The notes below the pieces were generated by a model. It had not been told where the DNA came from. It did no database searches and saw only the letters and a program-made list of their open reading frames with translations. 34,149 bases of DNA from Ktedonobacteria bacterium (GTDB lineage Bacteria; Chloroflexota; Ktedonobacteria; Ktedonobacterales; JACDGC01). Positions 8,017 through 16,137 of this stretch are shown here, piece by piece (position 1 is the stretch's first letter; the number at the start of each line of letters is the position of its first letter). Both the position numbers and the translations under genes were made by a program. The DNA lies in assembly GCA_027459785.1 (NCBI GenBank), contig DAIDGU010000057.1, positions 1-34,149 of the forward strand, in the 5' to 3' direction.

Positions 8017-8886
8017 ATGCCAACGACCTCGCAGTTCCCACCACCAGCTTTGGCGAAGCTCGTGCAAAGCCCCGTCCTCATGACCATCCTGCGCAATATC
8101 CGGGCGAATTGGCGCATCGCCAGCGTCGTGAGCGTTTTCCTCGTCGTCGTGGTGGTCGGCGCGGTGGCCAGTCGCGTACAGCAAGCGTCCACCATCCACT
8201 ATCTGTGGCAGGACAACTTTTCGCTGGGCCACCTGGATCCGCGCAAGTGGACGCCGCTGCAAGGCGGCAACTTTTATACGCCACCGACGCTCGAATACTA
8301 CACGACCAGCGCGTTGCAGGTGAATCAACAAGGCTTGACCATCACCGCCGCCCACAGCAGCGACCAGCACACCGGCTTCGCCTACACATCGGGGGGCATT
8401 TCCAGCAAGGGGAAATTCGCGTTGCGCTATGGCACCATCAGTTGGCGCTTCGCATTGCCCAGTGGCCCGGCGGGCGTGTGGCCGGCGATCTGGCTGCTGC
8501 CGGCGGACGGTTCGAACCGCTATGAGATCGACGCGATGGAGTTTTATAGCAATAACATTCATACTTTATTATTCACAAACCATTATAAGGATGCTCATGG
8601 ACAACAGCACTTTGTGGCGACGACCTATACCAGCCGGCACGACCTGACGACCAGCGCACATACGGTGACGCTCATCTGGCAGCCCAACAAATTACAGTGG
8701 TTGCTGGATAATGTGGTGGTGAAAACCGAAACCGCACACATCCCGGATGTGCCGATGTTCATGTATATCAACATGGCGGTGGGTGGCCTGGGCGGCACGC
8801 CGAATGATCAGCATTTCAGCCCACGCCACTTTCAGGTCAGTTACGTGCGAGTGGTCGCCGCCGCCGACACGACGACCGCCCCCTGA
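8017..8886 (+). CDS. Membrane-anchored GH16 family glycoside hydrolase
   Basis: 289 residues from the ATG at 8017. The longer frame back to 7945 begins inside the repeat block and is not preferred. A single hydrophobic helix at about 34-52 (ASVVSVFLVVVVVGAVA) would anchor or export it. The remainder is a concanavalin A-like GH16 domain with the catalytic signature EIDAME at 170-175 (nucleophile and acid/base glutamates both present) and WPAIWLLP just before it. GH16 enzymes cut beta-1,3 or beta-1,3/1,4 glucans and galactans. Within a glycan export cluster it may trim or release the product outside the cell. Its last 46 bp overlap the 3' end of the convergent DUF1616 gene. Substrate is undetermined. 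Confidence 0.85.
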   Translation: MPTTSQFPPPALAKLVQSPVLMTILRNIRANWRIASVVSVFLVVVVVGAVASRVQQASTIHYLWQDNFSLGHLDPRKWTPLQGGNFYTPPTLEYYTTSALQVNQQGLTITAAHSSDQHTGFAYTSGGISSKGKFALRYGTISWRFALPSGPAGVWPAIWLLPADGSNRYEIDAMEFYSNNIHTLLFTNHYKDAHGQQHFVATTYTSRHDLTTSAHTVTLIWQPNKLQWLLDNVVVKTETAHIPDVPMFMYINMAVGGLGGTPNDQHFSPRHFQVSYVRVVAAADTTTAP

Positions 8887-9641
8887 CGCGCCGTGGTCGC
8901 CGGCACATTGAACGTCACCGTGCGATAGACCGTCTTCGGGGCTTCGCTGCGATAGATCGTGACGGTGAGGTGCGCGCCGGCTCGCGTCGGCTTGGCAAGC
9001 ACCTGCTGCCACTGCTGCTGATCGGCGAGGGTGACGGCGTCCCAGTGCTGCACGACCACGCCATTGACCATGACCACGACTTTATAGGTGTCGGCATGGC
9101 CCTCTTCATTCTGCAAGCCAAAGGTCAGATGGGTGCTATCTGCGGACAACAGCCAGGTCTGGGTGAACTGCGCGGTTTGGTACGTCTGCACGCCCTGCAC
9201 CGAGATGACGAGCGCCACGATCACCAGGAGCGCCGCGCCGACGAATAAGACGAGGTGGTTGCGGCGCAGATCCAGCTTGGGCCGCGCGGGGGCCGGCGTG
9301 CCGAGCAGGAGCGCGAGGCCGGCGATGGCGAGCGTGATGGCGCTCAGCGCCAGGGTGAACGGCACGACGCGCAGCCCCCACGGCGTCGTGTTCAGCACCA
9401 GGCCGGTGAGGATCGTCAGCGCGATGCTCAGGCCGACGGCGAAGATGCCGCGCTCCGGCAGGCTGAAGCGATCCGCCGGCAACAACAGGCGCAGCAAGGC
9501 GTAGCCCGGCGCGCACAGGATGGCCGGCACGGCGACGACGGCGCTCAGCACCGGCACCGTGACGAACGCCAGCACGCCGCTAAGCAGCGCCAGGCCGATG
9601 ACAATAGAGAGGTCAATGGGATGCAAATTACGATGCTGCAT
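8841..9641 (-). CDS. DUF1616-type membrane protein
   Basis: 266 residues from the ATG at 9641, which has GAGG 9 nt upstream; an upstream in-frame extension reaches 9707 but overlaps the acetyltransferase more deeply. The N-terminal half has four to five hydrophobic helices with the CAPGYALLRLLLP and SLPERGIFAVGLSIAL segments typical of DUF1616. The C-terminal part (about 160-266) after one more helix looks like an extracytoplasmic beta domain. DUF1616 proteins often sit in polysaccharide or S-layer loci but have no established function. The gene overlaps the preceding acetyltransferase by 14 bp, which suggests translational coupling, and converges with GH16 in a 46-bp 3' overlap. Confidence 0.75.
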   Translation of the reverse strand: MQHRNLHPIDLSIVIGLALLSGVLAFVTVPVLSAVVAVPAILCAPGYALLRLLLPADRFSLPERGIFAVGLSIALTILTGLVLNTTPWGLRVVPFTLALSAITLAIAGLALLLGTPAPARPKLDLRRNHLVLFVGAALLVIVALVISVQGVQTYQTAQFTQTWLLSADSTHLTFGLQNEEGHADTYKVVVMVNGVVVQHWDAVTLADQQQWQQVLAKPTRAGAHLTVTIYRSEAPKTVYRTVTFNVPATTARQGAVVVSAAATTRT

Positions 9642-10248
9642 AGGAAAACGCCTCACGTTCATGATAAACTGGCATAAGATTGGGCATAATATAGCCGCCG
9701 GAACCATGTGAGTTGACGACGGTCGCCGGCACGCCCATCACGGTCGTGTGCGGGGCTACGTCGCGCGAGACCAGGGAACAGGGCGAGACCAGCGCATCGT
9801 CGCCGATGGCGATGTTGCCGACGATCACCGCGTTCACGCCGAGATAGACCCGGTTGCCGATGGTCGGGACACCGCGCTTGTCGCCGCGCCCAGACATCCC
9901 GATGGTGACGCCTTGCATGATCGTACAATCGCTGCCGATCACGGCGTCGTGGTGGATGAGCGTCGGCCCGAAATGCGCGATATACAGGCCGGGGCCGACC
10001 GTGGCGCGCGAGGGCAGCGAGATGCCGGTCAGCACCTCCATCAGCTTGCCCCAGACCACCGTGAGCGCCAGGAAGGGCAGCTTCACCGCGAACGGCACGC
10101 GCCAACGTTGGATCGCCGCGCCCAGCCGGTAGAAAAACAATGCCCACAATCCCTGTTCGGTCATAATGATATACAACATCGGATCGTTGGGGCGAATCGC
10201 CTGGTAGCGCGCGATGTCATAGCGATAATGGCGTAACCATGTAAACAT
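9628..10248 (-). CDS. Left-handed beta-helix (hexapeptide) acetyltransferase, serine acetyltransferase-like
   Basis: 206 residues from the ATG at 10248 (GGTGG just upstream); an alternative ATG at 10281 would add 11 residues. The N-terminus (MFTWLRHYRYDIARYQAIRPNDP) and hydrophobic middle resemble CysE-like enzymes. From about residue 80 onward there are hexapeptide repeats (VGPGLYIAHFGPTLIHHDAVIGSDCTIMQGVTIG and later turns) ending in GVPATVV, with the HFGPTLIHH segment supplying the likely catalytic histidine. Such proteins acetylate serine or, in glycan clusters, a sugar hydroxyl. The location between glycosyltransferases favours sugar O-acetylation, though serine acetylation cannot be excluded. 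Stop and start overlap with the DUF1616 gene. Confidence 0.8.
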   Translation of the reverse strand: MFTWLRHYRYDIARYQAIRPNDPMLYIIMTEQGLWALFFYRLGAAIQRWRVPFAVKLPFLALTVVWGKLMEVLTGISLPSRATVGPGLYIAHFGPTLIHHDAVIGSDCTIMQGVTIGMSGRGDKRGVPTIGNRVYLGVNAVIVGNIAIGDDALVSPCSLVSRDVAPHTTVMGVPATVVNSHGSGGYIMPNLMPVYHEREAFSYAAS

Positions 10249-10305
10249 ACTTTCCACCGTATTTCCTGACGAAATGCACATCTTTCTTACTAGTACCAGC
10301 CTGGC

Positions 10306-12285
10306 TTACCGCGCCGCCATGGCCGCGCCGATGCCGCCGGAGCCGATCCCGGACAAGCCGCTGGGCCACACCACCTGATAGATATGAATATTGCCGCTGT
10401 CATACACACATTGTAAAAATGGTACCTGGCCGAATTTCGCCAGCGCGGCGCTGCTGATCGGCGTGGTATGCTGCAACGCGCCCGTTTCGCCATCCTCGAA
10501 ATAGATGCCCAGGCGCGGCAATTGCTGGCTCAGGCGCGTATCGACCACGAGGTATTGCACGTGGGACTGGCGCAGGAGCGCGATCTCCGCCGGCGTCCAT
10601 TGGTTCGAGTAATAGATCGACGAGAGATCGAGTTGGTCATAGAGATGCGTATAGACAGCCTGGTCGCCATACGCGGCCAAGAGCAAGCGGTTGGTACGAT
10701 CCGCGAAGATCAGTTGGTTCGGTGCCAGATGAGCTTGCGCCCAGTAGGCCGACATAATGCCTTCCGGCTCAATCGAACGCGAGTCGGCGGAAACGAGATA
10801 GGGACCGGGCAGCAGGCTCCAGGTGGGGTCCGAGCCGAGCATCACGCCGCCGAGGAACACCACCAGCAGCACCGCCAGGATGGCTCCGCGCCCGACCATC
10901 CGCTGTGTCGGCGTATGCAGGCGCGTCAGCACCCACATGATCACCAGCGTCGCGGTGAAAGCGACCGCGACATACAGGAACGAGGCCAGGCGGTCGGTCG
11001 CCTCCGCGCCCGCCGGCGTCAGGCGCAGCAGTTGGCTAGCGGGGTAAAGCAGCGCGGCAAGGCCCAGCGTGACGGCGAAGACCTGCTGGCGGCGCTGTCG
11101 CCAGATCAACCATCCGCCGAACAAGCAGCCGAACGTCAGCAAACCCACCGTCGCGGCCATCGTGATACGATCCCACAGCGGCGTGACGGTGCCAGCATAA
11201 TCGGTGAATAACTGGCGCTGGCCGCCATGCCCGGTCACGATCTGGCTGAGCTGCGCCAGGCTGCCGCTGACGAAGGGCGCGAGATAGCCGATGACCGGTT
11301 GCGCGAAGCATACCAACCAAAACGTGGCGAAGGCGGCCCCAAAGAGCGCCAGGAAAAGCGGCTGAGTGCGCCGCGCATCGGCCTTGCCGACCACGAAGGC
11401 GACGAGCGCCCACAGCAGCAAGAACGCGATCAGCAGATAGGTGGTGGCATGGTGTGTCACACCCAGCGCCAGCATGATCACCATCCCCAGCAGCAACAGG
11501 CGCAGCCGTGCCGGCTGGCCGATCTCGCGGCGGAGCGCGAGCAGGACGATTAGCATGCTCAGCGGCAAGGCCAGCGATTCATAGCTGAAGGCCGAATCGA
11601 AGAAGAGCAGGTGCGGGTTCGTCGCGTAGATCAGCGTGGCGATGCCGGCGAAACGCGCCGACTGGCTCGCCCGCTCGAAGATCAAGAACAGCGTGACCAT
11701 CAGCAGCACGCGCACCACGGCGATCAGCACCGATCCGCTGGCATAGAGCGAGAGGCCGCTCAGATGGCTGAGTTGCTGCGTCACGATCTCCAGCCCCGGA
11801 AAGAGCGGGCTGACGGGGATGAGCGGGTTCGTCGTGAAGAGATGCCCCGTCGCGGCGATGTCGCTGGCCGTGCGCAGATGGATGAACTCATCGTGCTGGT
11901 CGAAATATGACGGGCTGAAGAGCCGCGCGATGGCATCCAGCGCCAGACCAAACATCACCACCAGGCCCAGGCGCTCGCGGCGCGGTGTGCTGGCGGATAG
12001 CAAGCGCCACGCGCTGGGGACAAAGAGCAAGGCGCTCGCGTACCAAAAGACGGTGACGGCATTAGGGTTGTTCGCCCGCCCCAGATTGCCACTGACGGCG
12101 ACCAACATGAACGCCACACTGCTGAGCAAGGCGAGGGGGGCCAACGCGCCCCACGAGGTGGCGACGAGCCGCTGCCACCAACCGACTTGCTTGTAAGAGA
12201 TAGCTCGCATCATCGGGACCGTCGGCATATCCCACGCCATACCTGGCGCGGCGATGGCCATCCGCCAAGATCTTTGTGCATTCAT
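10306..12285 (-). CDS. Large multi-pass membrane protein, probable GT-C-like glycosyltransferase
   Basis: 659 residues from the ATG at 12285 (GAGAG 7 nt upstream). The frame extends to 12399 but that would overlap the neighbouring GT4 gene by 41 bp. There are about ten or more hydrophobic helices (for example LALLSSVAFMLVAVSG, LLLLGMVIMLALGVTHH, AILAVLLVVFLGGVMLG) and an early acidic loop SPSYFDQHDEFIHLRTA between helices, the arrangement seen in GT-C enzymes that use polyprenyl-linked sugars. The C-terminal 150 residues are soluble (ADSRSIEPEGIMSAYWAQ, LVVDTRLSQQ). The family assignment is structural and not certain; it could be a polymerase-like or mannosyltransferase-like protein. It lies in the cluster after the GT4 gene. 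Confidence 0.65.
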   Translation of the reverse strand: MNAQRSWRMAIAAPGMAWDMPTVPMMRAISYKQVGWWQRLVATSWGALAPLALLSSVAFMLVAVSGNLGRANNPNAVTVFWYASALLFVPSAWRLLSASTPRRERLGLVVMFGLALDAIARLFSPSYFDQHDEFIHLRTASDIAATGHLFTTNPLIPVSPLFPGLEIVTQQLSHLSGLSLYASGSVLIAVVRVLLMVTLFLIFERASQSARFAGIATLIYATNPHLLFFDSAFSYESLALPLSMLIVLLALRREIGQPARLRLLLLGMVIMLALGVTHHATTYLLIAFLLLWALVAFVVGKADARRTQPLFLALFGAAFATFWLVCFAQPVIGYLAPFVSGSLAQLSQIVTGHGGQRQLFTDYAGTVTPLWDRITMAATVGLLTFGCLFGGWLIWRQRRQQVFAVTLGLAALLYPASQLLRLTPAGAEATDRLASFLYVAVAFTATLVIMWVLTRLHTPTQRMVGRGAILAVLLVVFLGGVMLGSDPTWSLLPGPYLVSADSRSIEPEGIMSAYWAQAHLAPNQLIFADRTNRLLLAAYGDQAVYTHLYDQLDLSSIYYSNQWTPAEIALLRQSHVQYLVVDTRLSQQLPRLGIYFEDGETGALQHTTPISSAALAKFGQVPFLQCVYDSGNIHIYQVVWPSGLSGIGSGGIGAAMAAR

Positions 12286-12358
12286 AATGATACTCTCGAT
12301 TTCCAGTTCCATGTAAAGTGCCAAGTAAAGTAGATACAAACGCGCTGATATATAGCGA

Positions 12359-13489
12359 TCAGACGACAGCGACGGGCGCGCGAACTGCGTGATAGACATC
12401 TAGCAAAGCAACGGTGCAATCTTCCCAGGTCGGCACGTGGACCGGCGGCGGAATGAGCGGATCGATCAGTTGCGCGCAGAGCGCGGCGCTAGCCTCCGCC
12501 GGCGTGGCGTTCAGCGGGATGGTGCGTATCCACCCTTTCTCGCCCAGTTCTTGCAGACCGGAAGTGCGCGTCGCCAGCACGGGCTTGCCCAGCGCGATAG
12601 CCTCCATCATGGCGATGGGGTGGGCCTCGTAGTCGCTGAAGAGCGTGATCAGGTCAGCGCGGGCCAGCAGGTTCGCCATCGTCTGCCGCTCGCCGGGCGG
12701 GATCGCCTGGATGGTCACGTGCGCGCCCAGGTCCAGATCAGCGATCTGCTGGCGCAACGCGGCCTCATAGGGTCCGCCGCCGACGATGATCAACTGCGCC
12801 TGGGGGAAACGCTGCAAGACGCCGGGCAGCGCCGCGATGACGCGCTGGTGGCCCTTGTACTGTTCCAGCCGCCCGACGGCCAGGATCAACTTGTGCGGAT
12901 CGGCGGGATCACGCGGCGGCACGTCCGTGACATCCGGCAGCTTGCCACCATTGGGGATGACCATGAATTGCGTAGCGGGCAGGTGCAGCGTGTCGCGGAA
13001 GGCAGCGGCCTCGAACGCGGAGACGCCGATGAGCCGCTGGGCGCGGGCCAGCAAAGGCCGCAACATCTGCCATTGCGTGTGGCGGACGGCGTTGCGCAGC
13101 GGCGACGAATGGCCCCCGCTGTGAAAGGTGAGTACATACGGGATGTCGTGGCGCAACGCGGCCGTCATCGTCAGCGGCGGGACGAAGGTGTGATAGCCCT
13201 GACAATGGATCAGATCCCAGCCGCCCTCGGCGATCACGCGCGTGATCTCCGGCGCGATATACAGGTCCAAGCGCGACGGATAAGCCCGCACGCGGCGAAT
13301 GTGCATGCCCTCGACGGTTTCGGTCGTGGCCAGGTCGCCGGTCGGATCAGTCGTCAGGATGGTGAGATCGACGCCAGCCGCCGCCAGCCGCCGCCCCACT
13401 TCATAAACATGCGTTTCGACGCCGCCCATCATGGGAAAGTAACGCGGCGTCACCATCAGCACGCGCAGGGAGGAATGTAGCTGTGTCAT
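12359..13489 (-). CDS. GT4 family glycosyltransferase
   Basis: 376 residues from the ATG at 13489 (GGGGC upstream); four extra residues are possible from 13501 but no ribosome site precedes that codon. Two Rossmann domains are visible. The N-terminal one has MVTPRYFPMMGGVETHV (the GG loop that holds the donor). The C-terminal one has LILAVGRLEQYKGHQRVI, QLIIVGGGPYE, and the EX7E motif in DYEAHPIAMMEA. This is a retaining glycosyltransferase acting on a nucleotide sugar, probably adding a hexose to a lipid-linked glycan. First gene of the leftward run that continues with the GT-C-like, acetyltransferase and DUF1616 genes. Confidence 0.9.
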   Translation of the reverse strand: MTQLHSSLRVLMVTPRYFPMMGGVETHVYEVGRRLAAAGVDLTILTTDPTGDLATTETVEGMHIRRVRAYPSRLDLYIAPEITRVIAEGGWDLIHCQGYHTFVPPLTMTAALRHDIPYVLTFHSGGHSSPLRNAVRHTQWQMLRPLLARAQRLIGVSAFEAAAFRDTLHLPATQFMVIPNGGKLPDVTDVPPRDPADPHKLILAVGRLEQYKGHQRVIAALPGVLQRFPQAQLIIVGGGPYEAALRQQIADLDLGAHVTIQAIPPGERQTMANLLARADLITLFSDYEAHPIAMMEAIALGKPVLATRTSGLQELGEKGWIRTIPLNATPAEASAALCAQLIDPLIPPPVHVPTWEDCTVALLDVYHAVRAPVAVV

Positions 13490-13531
13490 AAGATGCCCCA
13501 TAGTTTTTTTAGGTTATACGCGAGGGTGGGT

Positions 13532-13614
13532 GTACAATCGCGCTCGTACAAGAGGAATGCGCGTGATTGCGCTCGTACCCCATACAAGGGACGCGATGCA
13601 TCGCGCCCGTACAA
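13532..13614. repeat. GCGCTCGTAC repeats with a CGCGATGCATCGCG palindrome
   Basis: Three variants of TCGCGCyCGTACAA lie within 80 bp, the last joined to the perfect 14-bp palindrome CGCGATGCATCGCG at 13592-13605. It fills the divergent gap between the GT4 and phosphopantetheinyl transferase genes. A dispersed palindromic element or an operator are both possible. Confidence 0.55.
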
Positions 13615-13641
13615 AGTCGTAATTTTGGCTGGTCAATAAGG

Positions 13642-13647
13642 TATAAT
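13642..13647 (+). promoter_or_regulatory. Candidate -10 element (TATAAT) for the Sfp-type gene
   Basis: A perfect TATAAT lies about 114 bp upstream of the chosen start at 13761. No good -35 hexamer sits 16-18 bp before it, so the assignment rests on the -10 alone. Confidence 0.4.
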
Positions 13648-13760
13648 GTTGATCAGCGCAGCTTCATGTGGCGCTGGTCCTTACAAGATAAGGATACAAG
13701 ATAAGGGTGGCCCTGTCAACCTGCTTCCCCCAGATTGGCTATACAGGGAGGAATGCGTCG

Positions 13761-14519
13761 ATGCTCGATGCCGTCTGGTCGCCAGCCACCACACCTCCTC
13801 TACTAGAGCGAAGTGCGGTGCATATCTGGCGTGCGCACCTTGACTGCGCGCCAGCGGCGCTGGCACGGCTGGCGGAATGGCTGACGGGGGAGGAGCGTGA
13901 CCACGCGGCGCGCTTTGTGGCGGCCCAGGGCCGCGCCCGCGCCGTTGCCTCGCGCGGGCTGTTGCGGTGGTTGCTGGGGAGCTATCTTCAGCGCGATCCC
14001 GCCGCGCTGCGTTTCGTGGCCGGCGCGTATGGCAAGCCGGCGCTGGATGATGGCGCGCTCCACTTCAATGTGACGCATGCCGACCACCTCGCGCTGTACG
14101 CCGTCGCGCCCGCGCCGGTGGGCATCGACCTCGAACGGGTGCCGGAGCAGATCGCGCCGGCCGTCGCGCAACGCATCGCAACGCCGGCTGAGTACGCCGC
14201 CTGGCAGCAGATCGCGCCCGCCGCGCAACCATTGGCCTTCGCGCAACGCTGGACGATGAAAGAGGCGGTGATGAAGGCGCTTGGCACGGGCGTGTCGCTG
14301 CCGCCGGCAGCCATCGCCGTCACCCTCGCGCCGCCGCACTTAGACAGCTTAGTCGGCGAGGCGCGGGCCGCGCGGGACTGGGCGCTGCATCCCTTCGTGC
14401 CGGCAGCGGGCTTCGTGGCGACGCTGGCGATCCAGGGCCAGGGCTGGCAGGTCAGGTTTTGGGATATGCCCGCCCCTTCCACGCCATCCGCCCCGTCAGC
14501 CCCCAGCGCATCGCGTTGA
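13761..14519 (+). CDS. Sfp-type 4'-phosphopantetheinyl transferase
   Basis: 252 residues from the ATG at 13761, chosen over the upstream 13707 codon because GGAGG lies 9 nt before it. Family motifs are in order: HFNVTH (101-106), GIDLE with metal-binding Asp123 and Glu125, and WTMKEAVMKALG (164-175) with Lys167, Glu168 and Lys172. The enzyme moves phosphopantetheine from coenzyme A onto the serine of carrier proteins. The likely clients here are the T domain of the A-T-TE enzyme (Ser564) and perhaps the AcpP encoded at 18923-19165. The 3' end overlaps the convergent GT2 gene by 68 bp. The C-terminus ends in a repetitive PSTPSAPSAPSA tail. Confidence 0.92.
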   Translation: MLDAVWSPATTPPLLERSAVHIWRAHLDCAPAALARLAEWLTGEERDHAARFVAAQGRARAVASRGLLRWLLGSYLQRDPAALRFVAGAYGKPALDDGALHFNVTHADHLALYAVAPAPVGIDLERVPEQIAPAVAQRIATPAEYAAWQQIAPAAQPLAFAQRWTMKEAVMKALGTGVSLPPAAIAVTLAPPHLDSLVGEARAARDWALHPFVPAAGFVATLAIQGQGWQVRFWDMPAPSTPSAPSAPSASR

Positions 14520-15627
14520 GCGTGACGGCGCATTGCAGCGCGACCCCGACGGGATGCAGCAGCGCGCTCAGCCAGCCCGCCGGGCGGCGCAGATCCGTGC
14601 CAGCGGCACCGACGCGCGCGGCCAGCGCCAGGCGCATCCCCAGGGCCAGGGCATATGCCGCGAGGGGCAACGCCACCAGCGCCGGCGGCTGACGCAGCAG
14701 CGCGGCCAACAGCGCCAGGGGCAGCGGCGCGCCATACAACGCGAGTTGCACGAGTACGGCGAGGATCGTGAAGACGGGCGCACGACCATAAAAGTCGTAG
14801 AGATTCTTCGAGAAGCCGCGCCAGATCGCGCCGAACGAGTCATACATCCGGCAGGCGACGGCACGGCCACCATCCAGCAAATCTTCCTGCCAGCCGGCGG
14901 CTTTGACGCGCCGCGCCAGTTCCACATCGTCCAGCACGCGGTCGCGCACGGCGGCATGGCCGCCGGTAGCCAGGTACGCGCTGCGGCGGAAAAAGAGGAA
15001 TTGTCCGATGCCGGCGGAGAGGCTGGGATTCGGACGCCGGCGCACCAGGCCGACGGGCAACAGCGTCAGGATGTTGAAAGGCAACAGCGGCAGCAGCAAC
15101 GTTTCGGCCCAGGTGTGGGCGCGCTGGCGTGGCAGCACGGAGACGAGGCCCAGGTGGCGCTGTTCCGCCGCCGCGAGGGCGCTGGCGATGGAGGTCGGCC
15201 CGTGCAGCGTATCAGCGTCGGTGAACAGCAGATAATCCCCGCTGGCGACGGCGGCGAGTTGCGCGCAGGCATGGCACTTGCCCAGCCAGCCGGCGGGCAG
15301 CGCCGCGCCGTGCAGCAGCCGCACGCGCCCGCGTGGATCATGCATCGCCGCCTCATCCACGATGCGCGCCGTGTCGTCCTGGGATTCGTCATCCAAGACG
15401 AGGATCTCCAGGTTGGGATACTCCTGCGCCAGCAGTGATGCCACGCAGGGGCCGATGCGCTGGGCTTCGTCGCGCGCGGGAATGAGTACGGAGACGCGCG
15501 GCCAGGCATGCGCCGGGCGCGGGGCGGGCGTGAAACCGTCCAGCGGGCGCAGCGCCACCAGGCTCAGCCCCAGATTCACTGCCAATATAGCGACGATGCC
15601 GGTAATGATGATCTGGTACAGCAGCAT
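14452..15627 (-). CDS. Membrane GT2 glycosyltransferase (CrtQ/HpnB-like)
   Basis: 391 residues. One N-terminal helix (IIITGIVAILAVNLGLSLVAL), then a GT2 catalytic domain: RVSVLIPARDEAQRI, LEILVLDDESQDDT, the DAD motif in LLFTDADTLHGP, and DDVELARRVKAAGW with the acidic catalytic residues. Three or more C-terminal helices follow (VFTILAVLVQLALYG onward). This layout matches glycosyltransferases that modify carotenoid or hopanoid-type lipids, and also polysaccharide GT2 enzymes; the acceptor is not decidable. ATG at 15627 has GAGG 6 nt upstream. It converges with the phosphopantetheinyl transferase. Confidence 0.85.
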   Translation of the reverse strand: MLLYQIIITGIVAILAVNLGLSLVALRPLDGFTPAPRPAHAWPRVSVLIPARDEAQRIGPCVASLLAQEYPNLEILVLDDESQDDTARIVDEAAMHDPRGRVRLLHGAALPAGWLGKCHACAQLAAVASGDYLLFTDADTLHGPTSIASALAAAEQRHLGLVSVLPRQRAHTWAETLLLPLLPFNILTLLPVGLVRRRPNPSLSAGIGQFLFFRRSAYLATGGHAAVRDRVLDDVELARRVKAAGWQEDLLDGGRAVACRMYDSFGAIWRGFSKNLYDFYGRAPVFTILAVLVQLALYGAPLPLALLAALLRQPPALVALPLAAYALALGMRLALAARVGAAGTDLRRPAGWLSALLHPVGVALQCAVTLNAMRWGLTGRMAWKGRAYPKT

Positions 15628-15674
15628 GCATCGCCTCTTGCAGCAGAGTTAGTCGGCTGGCCCTATCGTATCCT

Positions 15675-15688
15675 ATAGATGCATCTAT
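15675..15688. promoter_or_regulatory. 14-bp perfect palindrome upstream of the GT2 gene
   Basis: ATAGATGCATCTAT lies 48 bp upstream of the GT2 start codon. It is AT-rich compared with its surroundings and would suit a dimeric regulator. The rest of the 299-bp gap between the GT2 gene and rpmF holds no gene I can support. Confidence 0.35.
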
Positions 15689-15861
15689 CGACAAGGGCCA
15701 CTCAACGGATAAGACACGCCGGGCGGAAGAATTTCGACAGGGAATGCCGTCCATCCACCCGCGTTTTTGACGATATTTATACATTGGGCCAGTGTGTTCG
15801 CCAGAGTCCCGAAGGACCAATGAGAATTTTGCGTGGGCATGCGGCAATCCTGAACATTTTG

Positions 15862-15870
15862 TGGTACAAT
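15862..15870 (+). promoter_or_regulatory. Extended -10 promoter for the rpmF-fab operon
   Basis: TGGTACAAT (TGn plus TACAAT) lies about 57 bp upstream of the rpmF start, with no clear -35. The extended -10 form recurs in this window at 24793, 26390 and 26440. Confidence 0.5.
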
Positions 15871-15926
15871 GCGGTGTCTCACTTCACGCAACGACCTTGA
15901 TTTCATACAAGAGGAGCCATACCGAC

Positions 15927-16124
15927 ATGGGCGCATTGCCTAAACAGAAAACCTCGAAGGCGCGCAAAGGAAAGCGCCGCAGCCATCTGCACCTGGAACT
16001 GCCGCAGTTGGAAGTCTGCCCGACCTGCAAGACGAAGAAACAAACGCACCACGTCTGCCCTGAATGCGGGACGTATCGTGGCCGGCAGATCCTGCGGGTG
16101 AACGACGCCGCGACGGGCGAATAA
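15927..16124 (+). CDS. rpmF: Ribosomal protein bL32
   Basis: 65 residues from the ATG at 15927, with GAGGAG upstream; the longer frame from 15792 has no L32-like sequence. The start MGALPKQKTSKARKGKRRSH is the basic L32 N-terminus, and Cys31-x2-Cys34 and Cys44-x2-Cys47 form the zinc ribbon of the four-cysteine type. It is part of the large ribosomal subunit near the peptidyl transferase centre. rpmF directly before fatty-acid genes is a common bacterial arrangement. fabD starts 13 bp later. Confidence 0.95.
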   Translation: MGALPKQKTSKARKGKRRSHLHLELPQLEVCPTCKTKKQTHHVCPECGTYRGRQILRVNDAATGE

Positions 16125-16137
16125 CACCGGAGGCGGG

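Noticed and set aside
13532..13614. Possible CRISPR-like array
   Set aside because: Units are short, unequal and without spacers of constant length.
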